Origin: Torreya grandis
Taxonomy: Eukaryota; Streptophyta; Pinopsida; Cupressales; Taxaceae
NCBI GenBank assembly: GCA_037957365.1
Contig: JARHVA010000250.1
Coordinates: forward strand, 4,471,501-4,535,500
DNA length: 64,000 nt
Direction: 5' to 3'
Under the pieces are notes generated by a model. It worked only from the letters and a program-made list of their open reading frames with translations. It did not search any database and was not told the DNA's origin. The translations under genes were made by a program, and so were the position numbers. Positions 22,930-36,406 of the stretch are shown here, one piece after another. Position 1 is the stretch's first letter; each line of letters begins with the position of its first letter.

Positions 22930-24573
22930 AGAGAGAGTGCCTTGCTTACCTATAGAGACTTCCCCTGCAAAAAGCTCCTAGATAGTTCTTTTACCTTTTC
23001 TTTTAGGTTTTCCATAGTTCAACTTCTGTAAGGCACTTTGTGTTTGAGAAATAGATAGACATTATCTGGAATTCAACTCTTCTTTCGATTCATACTCCTC
23101 CATCTCTAAATCACTATCCAGAGCCTCAATCATAGGATTATCTTCTCTCAAATTTTGATCATTTTTTGAGATGATAACATTTACCTTTGATTTGAAATTT
23201 GAATTCTGAATAATATTTTTGATAGTTTGTGACTGCTCTGAAATAAAATCATAACATTTAATCATCATGTTTGGAGAGATTTCATCAATTTTACCTAATT
23301 TTTCAAGTAAAGCCTATGTTTTCGTGAGTTTTACATGAGTTTTTGAAATATTTTGATTTTCATGTGGACTCTCTTGAAGTTTGAAAAATCACCATCCATG
23401 GTCTTTAAAGATGAAGTATTGACTTGTTTAAAACCTTGTTTAGGTATTTGCTTCTTACCTTTAAAATCCACAATATTAACCACCTATTTTGATAAATAAT
23501 TCCTATCATTTTGAAGTCAAAAAGCCTCAGATGATGCAGGAACTAGTTTCCAAACCTTTCTAGTCTTTTCCTTGATGTTAACTCAAACAATCCCACTTTT
23601 ATTGCAAAACTTCTGAGTATGCCTAGTACCCCTGCACTTGAAGCATCTAAAAGGGAGATTTTTGAAATCAATTGATTGAGTCCACAAATTCCCTTATAAT
23701 TTAATTAGTATATTTTCTAGAATAACATCATCTAGGTCCACCAAAACCCTAATTATTACATAAAAAGCCAAGTAACCTTCCTCAGTAATTAGGTTTAAAT
23801 CCAGAAAAGAATTGAGCAAATTTACCATATCTAAAAGGCATTCAAAACTCCAATATTCCATAGGGAGGCTATAAAATCTGACCTAGATAGGATAACTACC
23901 TTGTTAAGCCGAAAATGCATCAAAATTTATTTTCCAGTTTTGAAGCTAAAGACTAGGACCGCACAAGGGCCTAGAAGGGTTGGTTAAAATATTGATTTCT
24001 AAGCTCACTATTAGAGAAAATGGCTATGAAGAAGCCCTTTTGTGGGAATTTAATCTCAATATCCTTGCCCTAACTTTATTCTACCCAAGTTTCAACTTCG
24101 TTGATCACTGGTCATTTCCTAACAATTTTACCTATACGAGCCCTTTCCTTTATGAATGAGATAACGTGGGCATGATCAGTAGATTCCCAAATAAACTCCT
24201 TATCTTTACCAATATTAAATCCTTCATAGACTCAAGATTCTAAACCAACAAACCCTTTAAAATCCAAAACCATAGTATCCACCTCAGTGTCTTCAACTTT
24301 GATACTTGGGGATTTAGGTTTCACCCTGCAACTAAGATTTTCATTTTGATAAAACTCTGAGCCCTTATCCAACCCTTTCGTAGCCTCCCAAGTCCCTCCT
24401 TGCATTTGGATTTTTGCATCCTTTGATCTGTTTCATGTTGAAAATTCAATCCATTTCTATGTTGTTCATAGTTCTTCTAAAATCCATTGACCAACTTTTG
24501 CATGTCTACGACCAAGCCCTATTGTGAAAGTTAGGGCTTCTAGCTTTTTCTTCTTCCCCCACTCATGTGCCAT
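22930..24573 (-). pseudogene. LINE B ORF1 with CCHC zinc knuckle
   Basis: An ATG at 24573 opens with MAHEWGKKKKLEALTF. A DUF4283-like stretch follows near 24200-23990 (SFIKERARIGKIVRK, GKDIEIKFPQKGFFIAIFSN). A zinc knuckle near 23655-23600 is intact: FRCFKCRGTRHTQKFC, spacing CX2CX4HX4C. An acidic segment (MIEALDSDLEMEEYESKEEL, 23268-23062) lies near the C-terminus. Numerous stops interrupt the frame. The role would be RNA binding and chaperoning in the LINE ribonucleoprotein. Confidence 0.8.
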
Positions 24574-26312
24574 TGGTCAAAAAAATAAAAGTAATTTTGT
24601 GACCTATTGAATCATATTTTCACTATTTTTTATCTTTTTATTGTGAAGGATATTTTCAAATTTAAATCAAAACTGAAGATAAAATTTATAATAGAAGATG
24701 AAAAATATGACAATGTTTCTTTGTCAAAATACATTGTACAGAATCATGTTACTATGTTGGAGCAACCACGGTAGTTCCAAAGATAATCTTTTCACTATTT
24801 TTCCTTCATACATGATGTGAATACCTATGGCAAGGACAACAATTTGAAATAAGATGGTGGCCATTGTTACAAATTATAGAATGCATTGTAATTTTTGTGG
24901 TACTTGTTTGAAATCAAATCTGGAAAAATGACATTTATGCCAAACCTGATCATTTTTCAATGGCTCCATTTGTAGAGGATGAGAATTTATAGGAACAATG
25001 TCTGCCAATTCAATGGGAAGTATGTTACTCCAAATAATCATGACTATATGCTTTTCATCTCATTAACTTTTTCCTAAATAGTAAGCATCTTTACAGCTAA
25101 TGTCAAAATCTTCTCACTGTAAACCCACTTCAATTTATAGATTGAAATGAGATAAACCTGATTCAATTTATGATGTAGAAAGTAAAATTAACATGTAGAA
25201 AAAACTAATACATAAAATCAAAGAATATAATATTTTCTTCAATGTTTGTCACCTGATTAAAGGACAAAAAATCTCTAAAAATCTACATTTTGCTTGAATT
25301 TGAGTTTTATAATAAACTTTCACTACATTTGGCTAGAAATTTTCAATAACAAGGGAGAAGGGAAATAAATTAAAAAAACATTTAAACCTAAAATTTAAAT
25401 GTATCTTACCTTTAATTCTTTGTAATCTAAAACACACAAAAAAGCATACACAAATCACATAACATTTTGTTCAAAATTAAGGATAATAAATTTCCATAAA
25501 TTCGAATTTTTGTGCAATTTACAATTACAAACCAAGTTTCATTATATTTGCCTATTGATTCCCAATGGTAGGAAAAGGGGAAAAAGACTAAAAACCTCTA
25601 TGTCATGTGTATAGGTGAAAGCATCAAGTGAGAATTGAAACATGTCTAGGTTATGCCAATTGGACTTTTCAGCCATTAATTTCAAGTAATTGAAGGCCAT
25701 GTTTGTGAGTATATATGAGACTTGATGTACAACAATCAAACCCTTCCTCATTACCAAGTCTCTAAAAGATTTTGGATAGCCTGCGTTAAATAGCCTTCTT
25801 TCATTTTATAAGATATATGGATTCAAACTTGGATTTGTAGACATGATAGTTGGTCTTGGAAATAGTCTGCAGGAGAAGATCTTTCCAAACTTGTAAAATT
25901 CAATACACACACATATATATATATATGAAAGTCCCAACATTAGAAAATATTGAGAAGTTCAAAATTATAAATTATAAAGTGTATACATTCAATTTTGACT
26001 TATATCCAACATTTTCACAAATTCTTGAACAAATGATAGAGGATGTGAGCCCGATATAGTCAAATACTATATAAGAGTGTGACTTATTATAATTGATGCC
26101 TTAAGAGCCAAGAGGCAATTTTGGGGTGTTACATTGTTGTTGTCCATTCAATTGTACATAGACAATGTAATAATTAGGAGAGATCTATCTACTGCATATT
26201 AAAAGTTGTCTCGAATTTAAATTCTTGTATCTCTTGCATAATGGTAAGTCAATTTCAAATGGTTTGTATTTTATTTATAAGTGATAATTTTAAGATTATC
26301 TCATAAAACCAA
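24574..26312. other. AT-rich stretch, no gene supported
   Basis: A minus-strand frame at 25757-25542 reads plausibly (LMAEKSNWHNLDMFQFSLDA) but is isolated and unrecognised. Near 26121-26133 the string ggggtgttaca resembles a plus-strand LTR 3' end, without a matching start. A segment near 25093-25129 (tttacagctaatgtca...) recurs near 45402-45438 beside the other end of the LARD. Confidence 0.45.
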
Positions 26313-26527
26313 TGGAATACCCACTTTATTAAACTTTCATGTTTTATTGTCAATAAGTGTTGCTTATCATGTTGATTCTTTAGATTCATAAGAATTCAAA
26401 CATTTTTCCCTTCCTTACTTTGGAATCTTTAAAAAAAAAAAGTTTGTTCTAATTGTATTTTAAATATATTAAAGTAAGGAAGGAAAAATGTTTAAATTCC
26501 TATGCATCTAAAGAATCAACATGATAA
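26313..26527. repeat. fold-back of LARD LTR 5' ends at the truncated 3' LTR
   Basis: From the TG at 26313 the plus strand matches the beginning of the LARD LTR (aatacccact, then tcatgttgattctttaga), which elsewhere in this element lies on the minus strand. After an A-run near 26430-26440 the same LTR start recurs in minus orientation (to gaatcaacatgataag, ending about 26527), directly joined to LTR body. The two arms (about 26371-26418 and 26470-26527) can pair. This marks an inversion or LTR-to-LTR rearrangement. Confidence 0.75.
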
Positions 26528-29439
26528 GACATAACCCGATCAACACCCAAAGGAAATTAAAAGAGTTTGAACACAAATATTTGGCATAGGGTTATCGCTT
26601 TAAGACTCACCAAGGGAGAGGCATCTAACACTAAATAACTCAACTCTTAAGGGACTCAAAATAAGGAGACCAACCAATTTAAGGTGAAATGTTTGACAAT
26701 TACCACATAATGATTAATTTCAAATTTAAATTAGGATTAAACATAAATATCCAACCAAATACATACGACCCACAAAGTAAGATGACAAACACCCTTATCC
26801 TAGCCTAAGAACCTAGACTCGATGCCCCCACCACAATTGGGTAGCTTACATATCCACTCTATGGAATCAAGGTCTAATGTAGTTCTCCTTACACATGTGA
26901 TGGCTTCTTCCATGAGACATCATCACCAAACAAGAGTTGGTTATCTAAGCTAACAAGGAAACTAGTGCATCATTCAAGCGAGCTTCTAAAGCTCTAGTTA
27001 TATACTCTAACAAATAACACAACTTAAGGTCATCAATCACTATCTATGTCATCTTAAAGTATAAGTGCTTACCCAGGGACTTTCACGCAGTATGACAACA
27101 AGAACATGCATGACTAGAAACTTCTATTCTATTATTTTAATGTGGTCAATGATATTACAATCTCTAAATTACACTACTAAGAGAAAATCCATCTTCCAAA
27201 TGACTCTCAAAAGGTGTCCAATGTTGATATGAGATAAAACAAGCTCAAATCTCAATAATCAGTAGGGGTCACTAACCATAATAGATGATCAAATAAGAAA
27301 AACATGCTATTAAAAATGATGATAATACAAGCATGAGGAAGATTATCACACCATTCATGATTAAGAAAACATACTAAGAATTAGATCTTTTAAGCACGTA
27401 CTCTAATAAATTATTAAAATTAGTTGTCAGTTGCCCACACTAAGCAAGCATCCTAAAAGGTAGTTTCATAAGCATGTTCTATAAGAATATTCTCAAATTA
27501 GTTGATAAAACTCACACAAAGGGGTGTTTTAAGGGTTATTATGATAATCCCATGCCCACTCCCTAATTTATCTACTTATCTATGGTGATCACATCACAAA
27601 CATAATCAGGGCTGGCTAAAGTTCACCTATTTTTAAGGCGTGTTAGTTTAGAGGTGAAGACAATCAAGCTTCACCAATCATCTATATGACTAAGTAAAAT
27701 ATCATTACCCCTTGTGGGTAACCCTACAACTACTAGATGATCCAAGTGCAACTAGATACTACTAAGCATTATAAGTACCTCCCTTCATATGGAAAGTATG
27801 AACGTACATAAAACTAAGATTGAATACGAAAACCAAGACTCGTTCCAAGGTTTCAAACCAAAAGGACTTCAAATGGGCCCTATCCTAGGTCCACCCACTA
27901 ATAATTAAATTCAGATGCAAACATTTGCTGTTGAGGTTCAAAACCTGAACTAGGGCAACAAGATATTTTTATAATGAAGAAAGATCAGGATTTAATAAAC
28001 TATTCCAAAGTGGCTTAATTACCTAGAAAACTTGACCTCAAAATCTAAAAAAAAAAGATTACTAAAATATCATAGGAAAATTAGTAAATTTAATAATAAA
28101 ATTTATTTTATTCTTTTGATGATAATTTAAAGCTATAATATTTTGCTTAAAACCTTTGGATTTGAAAAAATATATCATTCTTAGGTATTTTAACTATGTC
28201 ACTTCTAAATCAACTTCAAAGGCTAGAAATGGGTATTTTATACCACTGTAAAAAGTCTTCGAAAATGGCTTTAAATAATTATTGTTAAAGCTGAAGTGAC
28301 TTATAAGGAACAAAAAGTGTTTATAAACTTTGTCTTGTAAAAGTTGTTTGGAAAGATAACCATGAACAATAGTACCTGATATAACTAAAATCATATGAAT
28401 ATGCTCATTTATCTCAAAACTCAATAAATTTTATTGCCAATCTTAAATTGATAATTTCTTAGTTAGGTATTTAAACAATTAAAGAATCAAATGGCTCTCG
28501 AATGAATTTGAATAGTGAAAGAAGGTCCCCAAATAATTATTTAATAAATTAGTGAATACACCATTTATTTTTATTGTTATTTTATTATTAATAATAACTA
28601 ACATTTTTTAGTTACATTTATTTCCTTACTATTAATGACTTATAAGTTTAATTTCATTTAGCTAAGTCATCAGAGTTTGATTTAAATAAAACAATATTAT
28701 TTTAGTATCCATTCTATATTTTTTTGGTTTACAGTTAACTCAATTAAATTTCACTTTTATTAAATATTAGGTGATAAAATTAAATTAAAAGATTAAGTAG
28801 TTAGTTATTCATTTAATCTCATTCCACAATTAAATACAAGTAATCAAATTTTAAATGAAGGTTTAAAAATTAATAAATTAGCACCATGCAATTTAATTCC
28901 TAATAAATGCAATTTAAATCTTAATAAAACAAAAAAAAAATTCAAGTAAATTAAAAGTCAACAAGTCTCCACCCACTTACAAATGAAGAAATAAATCAAA
29001 ACCGTAAAATCAATTGATTTTAAGCCCTAGGATTTAGGGATTCCAAGTGTTTCACGATTTTCTCTTTGGAAGGATAAAAGTCTATTTCTATTTTACTTAT
29101 ATTTCTCGTTTCTATTTTATTTTTGTCTCACAGGTTGAAAATGGAACTACAAGAAGAGAACTCCAAATTTTAAATTACTTCTAAATATGTGTATGTATAT
29201 TTATTATTTTTATTTTATATTTTTAAAACAAATTTAGGTGGTGGCTATGCAATTTTCGCCCCACCCCTTTTAAGAGGGGTTTGGGCCAGCTGGCTGTGTT
29301 GCCATCCCCTCCCCTATATCTAGGTGGATGGAGGATGGGCGGTGACCAACTGACCCACCTCCCCTTCAATTTTTTTTTTTTTTTTTTAATAATTTATTAT
29401 ATATATATATAATATATCTTTATATATATATAAATAATG

Positions 29440-29517
<78 letters not shown>

Positions 29518-29892
29518 TAATATATAATGGAAATTTACATATATTAAAAAAATATATGAGTGCATTTATTTCAAAAACAAGATTATATACATATACATAT
29601 ATTCATTTATGTATATTTTAGGTACATAATTTAATTAAAAACTTAATTTTATTTTACAAAAGGACACTTGGGTATAGTTTATTTGTCTTTCAATATTAAA
29701 TAAAAATGACCTTTTTTTTCCTTCAACAAACAATACACAACTCAATTAAATCATTTCTATTTGCCATGTTGATCTCATTTAAAAATGCAAGGAAAAAAAA
29801 GGAGAGAGGGAGATGGAAATAGAAGTATTGAAGCTTAACGAAAATCTATAGAAAAATATAAGAGTAGAAGGAAATTGGGATATTGTCATTTT

Positions 29893-29932
<40 letters not shown>

Positions 29933-31135
29933 GAAAACAATTATAAGGAGAGATACAAATAAAAATAACAAGGACAACATTCTTTCTAGAAGGAAGGAAG
30001 AGAGGGAGTTGAGCACATAAGAAAGCCACTAACCAACTCATGTTCATTATTTACAATCGTTTAACCTACAAGCTCAAATAAACAATATTTATTTGCAATA
30101 TCTATTTCATTTATAATACCAGAAAAAAAAAAGAGGGAGAGAGATTTTATATTCTCTATAAAGAATTACACAACTCAAAGAACGATTTCCCTTTCAAAAT
30201 GTAATTACTCTAAGATTCAAGAAGGGGAATAGAAACATGCAATTTAGTTTCTTTTTCACAACGAGAGATAATAAAAACATGCAATTTTAGTTTCTTTGTC
30301 ACAATAAGAAAGAGAGAGAGGTATTGGTAAGGATTGAAGGAGAGAATGAAAGAGATTCTAAGCACACAAACAAAACACTACTCATAACTTCTCTTTTACA
30401 ATATTTGATCAACTAACTCTTTCTCTACACCAAATGTTCCAAATCAATCCCTACCTCATCTCCTCCATTTGGCATGCATGCAACAAGATCCCAATCCCTA
30501 TGAAGATCTTCTCTTTCAAGCTTCCAACAAGGTCCTTGTATGCTCCTTCCAAGCTCTCCAAGTACCACCAAACCAATCCCTCCAATAATGAACCCTCAAA
30601 ACAAGACTAAGTGTGTGAATAAAAAGGAATTTATAAATTTTTTATCCCAAGATTTTTTCACCCAAGCCAAAAAATGATAGGGTACTTTTCTTACAAGACT
30701 CATGTCCCTTATTACAAGCCCATACCTTCTCTTAATGACCTTACAAGCCCATGTGGGCTTACTTGTCCAAGTCAAAAATATTAGTACAAAGTCAAAAGAG
30801 TCTCTTACACTCAATAATAACTTCTCTTACATTGTCCAAATTTACACTCCACAAATAAATCCACTCACCCTACTCTAAGTCTTAACTTAGCTCCTCTAGC
30901 CTTCTTAGAGAGACTATGCACAAGTTGACAATAAAATCCTCATGTTTTATATGGATTTAAGTATTTATTGGATTAATATTTAGATAAAAAAAATTAAGAT
31001 TGTTCTAATTATATTGTAAAGATTTTAAAGTAAAGAAGGGGAAAACGTTTGAATTTCTATACATCTAAAGAATCAACATGATAAGTAACACTCGTTGACA
31101 ATAAGACATGAAGGTTAACTAGAGTGGGTATTTCA
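26528..31135 (-). repeat. LARD 3' LTR, truncated at its 3' end
   Basis: Aligns in order with 34402-37832 plus 43590-45190. It starts (minus strand) TGAAATACCCACTC at 31135. At its other end it lacks the last 320 or so bases present in the 5' LTR (34085-34401), being joined instead to the fold-back at 26313-26527. It contains a (TA)n tract at 29442-29513, and at 29245-29370 a GC-richer C/G block (ccccaccccttttaagaggg-like). No open frame of note. Confidence 0.85.
29442..29513. repeat. (TA)n microsatellite in LARD 3' LTR
   Basis: Uninterrupted TA dinucleotides; the homologous tract in the other LTR (37733-37832) is the site of the nested insertion. Confidence 0.95.
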
Positions 31136-31150
31136 TACTCCCCCCTTATA
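31136..31150 (-). other. LARD polypurine tract
   Basis: On the minus strand the LTR start TGAAATACC is immediately preceded by TATAAGGGGGGAGTA, the expected purine-rich primer for plus-strand DNA synthesis. Confidence 0.75.
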
Positions 31151-31364
31151 AAGGCATCACCCCTGATACACTAAACCAATGTAAGAGGTTAAAAAAATCA
31201 CACATTTTTAAAACATAATAGGGTACAAATAATGTAACTTAAGCCAACAATAATACAACAATTTTAAATTATGTTTCAAAATCCCATAAATTTAATTATA
31301 GATTATTAATGTCCTTATGTTAGTTAAATTATTCTTCATGCTCTCTCTTATTCAAGTTTTAGAG

Positions 31365-31406
<42 letters not shown>

Positions 31407-34069
31407 TTTGATTCTCTTAAAAAGTTTTTTTTATAATAAGTCAATAGTTAATATCAATTTATTTTAGGTATTTTTAAGGTGTCACACTATATTGTCTTCT
31501 AAAATTATCACAACCAACTAAAACCCAGAGACATTTTGCCATTGCATAACTCTAATAAGTAGCATGTACAATAATAATATTGTTCTACTTTGATGACATA
31601 GTAACCAAGTCATTGTCCCATGGTGAGAGTTGCCTTTTTGAGATCAATACCATTCCATAGCCATGCTATACTGGACAACACCAAACCATAATGACCAATA
31701 CTGATACCCACTATCTATTACAAACCAATTGATATCATATAATGTTGATGTCAATACCTCTGAATGAGCATGTGTATAAGTATCAATATTTTGTAAGATC
31801 ATACTGAACAAACTGCATGTCATCCCATGGTGAACATGCACTTGGTGCTAAATAAGTGCCAAATTATGGAAAAACCACATAGAACAATACTGATCAATAT
31901 TGAGCAATAACATCAATTGATATCTGAATAGAGCAATATTAATGTTTAAGTAACCGAGAAATCATTATGATCTGTAAATGACCTCTTTAGACCTCCCAAT
32001 AAATAATGCAACATAATCTATATCCAAATCATGTATGAGATCATATAAACTTGTTAGACCTCTCAAGAATGATTTTACTTAGACCTCTCAAAAGAAGGAT
32101 AACAAGTGCTTTATCTAAATTTTATATGAAATCACCACGTCTAGTGGGCGGGAGGATGGATCAAGACTTGACCTTTCAAGCTAGCTCATCACACCCTCTA
32201 GATATATTCCAAGTTACTTCTTCTCCCCCATACACACAACAGGTGTACAATGTTCACATAATGACATTCATGAAATAAACATTCAAACATAGAAGCAAAA
32301 ACCTCACCAACACAATCCAATATTTAAATCAAATTCCAAATGGCCTTAAAGAGATATTTTAAAAGAAAAACTAAATATCAACAAATCATATCGATTATTA
32401 ATAAAGTGAGATCCAAATGGTTGTAATATAAAAATTTAAATTCCAATCAAAGTAATTCAAAACCAACAAAATATCTATGTAAAAGAAAATTTAGATTCAA
32501 CATAACAATGGTGTTGATTTCAAAAAAAAACATAAAATAATAATCAAATCAAAATAAAATAGGGCACAATAATCTTTCAAGAAGTACACATTGCGGCACT
32601 ATGTGGCTAAGAAATCCACCTAAGGGGAGAAGGAATAATATAAGCCTCAATTACCTCCCGAAGGTAAGAACTTAAAACATCAGTCTTTTCATATATCTCT
32701 CAAAGATTCACAAGGCTAAACCAAATATAATTCACGAAGGTTATTCTTTTGACAACCACTAAGGGGTAGGTGAAAGAACACATCATTATAAAGTGACCAT
32801 CATACATGAAGAGCCCATTGTGCCTAAGGCACTCATAGTGCATACACCTGAAATAATTAGGTGGCTACCTTGCACAAAGAGGAAAAGTGAGTTTTTAACT
32901 TACGAGAAGCTCCATTTTCTATCTCGTGACTTAGTCTAAACCATTATAAACATAGTTCTACTCCACTCTATAACCCCATACTTACATCGATACCCAAATA
33001 CTAGGGCAATGATGCAGGGTTACATAATAAAACACAACAATACATAATACATTTTTACTCAGGGGTAATATATTTTCACAAACAAACATTACTTTACACC
33101 ATATTTACACAACATTTACATATGAGTTTTAGGTATCAGATACATCACTATTGTATTTACATTCATAAAATTACAGCTCAACTCAGTAACATAATTATAG
33201 TATTTACATCACATCATATATGTCACAATCACACACCAGTTTCAATACGACAATGTATGCTTTTGGGGGAAAAATTTATTTTACATTACATTTACACATG
33301 TAATTTAAAAACACATTGATGATCACAATTACAATTGGGATTATCAACATAATATCATACATGTACTAAGTTATGCACACACAATGATCATACAACAAAG
33401 TTTTATAATTATAGAAATATAATAACAACTTCAAAAGCTAGGGGTACACATGGTTGGCTCAAATACATTGTTTACATTAATTCATAATAATTGATACAAG
33501 TTTTATAATAATATGATTCTATAATTTATTTGTATCACACAAGGTCAAAACAAACTCATTGGTTCAACCAATGTACATTCATCATCCCTGATGACATTAT
33601 TAACCATCCTCATTAGTACAACTGATGGATCTATGCCATCTCTGATGGCATCACTGTAAATCATCTACCACTATCATAGCCACAAGCAAAACATTAATGA
33701 CAACCTTTGTGCATAGTATCAAAGTACCTCTTAAGAAAATATACATGTTTTCCATGTCAAACCAACCTCAAATTTAGACTTCTCCAACTAACATTTCTTG
33801 TTGTGAATGTCTTTGCCACTACAAAAGTCCTTGAATCTATACTATCAAAAAGTGCCATGTTGTAATGTCCCACTAACCTGACATGAATCAACTGACCATC
33901 TGCGAAGTATCTGATCAACTAAAAATCACATCTGATATAGTACCTTTGTGTAGAAAATTTCATGAGTAATACTGACCAGCTAGAAGTGCACATTTCATTT
34001 CCTCTTTCTTTAATAAAGTAATTGTATTGGCCATACAAAGTTTTTTCAGAGTTCCTAGTGTTGTATCTC

Positions 34070-34081
34070 GCTCTGATACCA
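34070..34081 (-). other. primer-binding site, initiator Met tRNA
   Basis: The minus strand reads TGGTATCAGAGC three bases after the LTR terminus CATTACA. This 12-mer is the complement of the 3' end of plant initiator-Met tRNA, the commonest primer of plant LTR retrotransposons. It fixes element orientation and the LTR boundary at 34085. Confidence 0.95.
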
Positions 34082-35994
34082 AAATGTAATGCCCAAATTT
34101 TTTGTCCCAAAACCCATGTAATTTGTGTTTTCTTCTTTCAATGTTATTTATTTATTCACTATGACTGCTTAATGCTTAACTATTTTAGTTTGGTCAAGTT
34201 AAAATTGGAGTGTAACACACAATTATTACAAGATTTATTTAATACATTTACTTGCCACCATGGACCTCTCTAAGATTAGAATACAAGCATGAGATATTAA
34301 AATCAAAATATCAAGTAGTATCTTGATTAAGGAATTGATATAAGTCACATTATTATGAAGGGTTAAATTATAATTTATTGATTTAAAAGATCACCAATTT
34401 ATTCATATATAACCTGATCAACACCCAAAGGGAATGAAAAGAGTTTGAACATAATTATTTATCATAGGGTTATCACTTTAAGACTCACTAAGGAAGAGGC
34501 ATCTGACACTAAATAACTCTACTCTTAAGGTACTTGATATAAGGAGACCAACCAATTTAAGGTGAAATGTTTGACAATTACCACACAAGGATCAATTTCA
34601 AACTTAAATTAGGATTAAACATAAATATCCAACCAAAGAAGTATGAACCCAATACAAAGGAAGACAACAAACACCCCTAACCTATCCTAAGAACCTAGAC
34701 CCAATGTCCCTACCACAACTTATATAGCCTACATATCCACTCTGTGGAATCAAAGTCTGATGTATTTCTCCTTATACTTGTGATGGCCTCTTCTGTGAGA
34801 CATCATGATCGAACAAGAGTTGGTGATCTAAGCCAACAAGGGAACTAGTGCATCATTTGGATGAGATTTTAAAGATGTAGTCATATACTCTAACGAACAA
34901 CACAACTTAAGGTCATCAATCACTATCTATGTCATCTTAAAGTATAAGTGCTTATCCAGGCACTTTCACACAATGTCACAATAAGAACATGCAAGACTAG
35001 AAAATTCTATTCTCTTATTTCACTATGATCAATGATTTTATAATCTTTGAATTACACTGCTAAGAGAAACTCCATCTTCTAAATGACTCTCAAAAGGTGT
35101 CCAAGGTTAATACAAGATAAAACAAGCTCAAATCTCAATAATCAGTAGGGATCACTAATCGTAATAGATGATCAACTAAGAAAACCATGCTGTTAAAACT
35201 GACGATAACACGAGTGCATGAAAGATTATCACACCATTCATGATTAAGCAAATATACTAAGAATTAGATATTTTAAGCATGTATTCTAATAACTCACTAA
35301 ATTTAGTTGTCAGTTTCCCACACTAAGCAGGCCTCCTAAGGATTAGTTTCCTAAGCATGTTCTATAAGAACATTCTCAAGTTAGTTAATAACACCCACAC
35401 AAAGGGGTGTCATAAAGGCTAGTATGTTAATTTCGTGCCCACTCCCCAAGCTACCTACATATATATGGTGATCACATCACATGCAGAATTAGGGTTGGCT
35501 ATAGTTCACCCATTTCCAACAAGTGTTAGTTTAGAAGTGAAGACAATCAGCCTTCACCAATCATTTATATGACTAAGTAAAATATCATTACCCTTTACAG
35601 GTAACCCTATAGCTACTAGATGACCTAAGCACAACTAGATACTACTAAGCATTATAAGTACCTCCCTTCATATGAGAAGTATGCACATACACAAAAATAA
35701 GCTCAAATATGAAAACTAAGACTCGTTCCAAGGTTTCAAACCAAAAGGACTTCGAATGGACCCCATCCTAGGTCCACCCACTAGCAATTAAAGTTAGACA
35801 CAAACATTTATAGTTGAGGTTTGAAACTCAAACTAAGGCAATTAGGTATTATAACGGGGAGAGATCATGATTTAATAAACTATTCCAAAGTGTCTTAATT
35901 ATCTAGAAAACTTGCCTCTCAAAATAAAATAAAGCAGTTATGAAAACATCATAAGAAAATTAGTAAATTTAATAATAAAATTTATTTTATTCTT

Positions 35995-36406
35995 TCGATG
36001 ATAATTTAAAGCTATAATAATTTGATTAGAACTTTTGAATTTGAAAAAAAAAAATCATTCCTAGGTATTTTAACTATGTCAATTATAAATCGACTTCGAA
36101 GGCCAGAAATAGGTAATTTTTGTCACCGTAAAAGTCTCCAAAAAGGGCCTTAAATAGTAGTTGTTGAAAAAATTATTTAATGGTTGTTGGCAAATTCCAC
36201 ATTCGATGATAATTTAAAGCTATAATAATTTGCTTAGAATTTTAGATTTGAAAAAATATATCATTCCGAGGTATTTTAACTATGTCAATTCTAAATCGAC
36301 TTCGAAGGCTAGAAACGGATAATTTTTATCACCGTAAAAAGTCTCCAAAAAGGGCCTTAAATAGTAGTTGCTAAAAAAATTATTTAACAGTTGTTGGAAA
36401 ATTCCA
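35995..36406. repeat. 208-bp tandem duplication private to the 5' LTR
   Basis: Units start with tcgatgataatttaaagc at 35995 and 36203. The 3' LTR has one unit only (about 28116-28300), so the duplication arose after insertion. The units differ at several sites. Confidence 0.85.

Larger units (their letters stand above)
18480..24573 (-). mobile_element. LINE B: second L1-clade plant LINE, decayed
   Basis: Same architecture and orientation as LINE A: ORF1 (24573 to about 22930), ORF2 endonuclease (22879 to about 21950), RT (about 21860-20600), zf-RVT (about 19600-19500) and RNase H (about 19130-18632). The RT of both copies has the uncommon HQQF-x-DD block, so they are related, but sequence differences are large and the two are separate old insertions. 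All modules are broken. Confidence 0.9.
31136..34084 (-). mobile_element. LARD internal domain, non-coding
   Basis: About 2.9 kb between PPT and PBS. Frames on both strands are below 85 codons and unlike gag, protease, RT or integrase, so the element depended on enzymes supplied in trans. It contains a (TA)n tract at 31366-31402 and a short repeated motif around ctgatggcatcac / ctgatgacat near 33590-33655. Confidence 0.7.
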
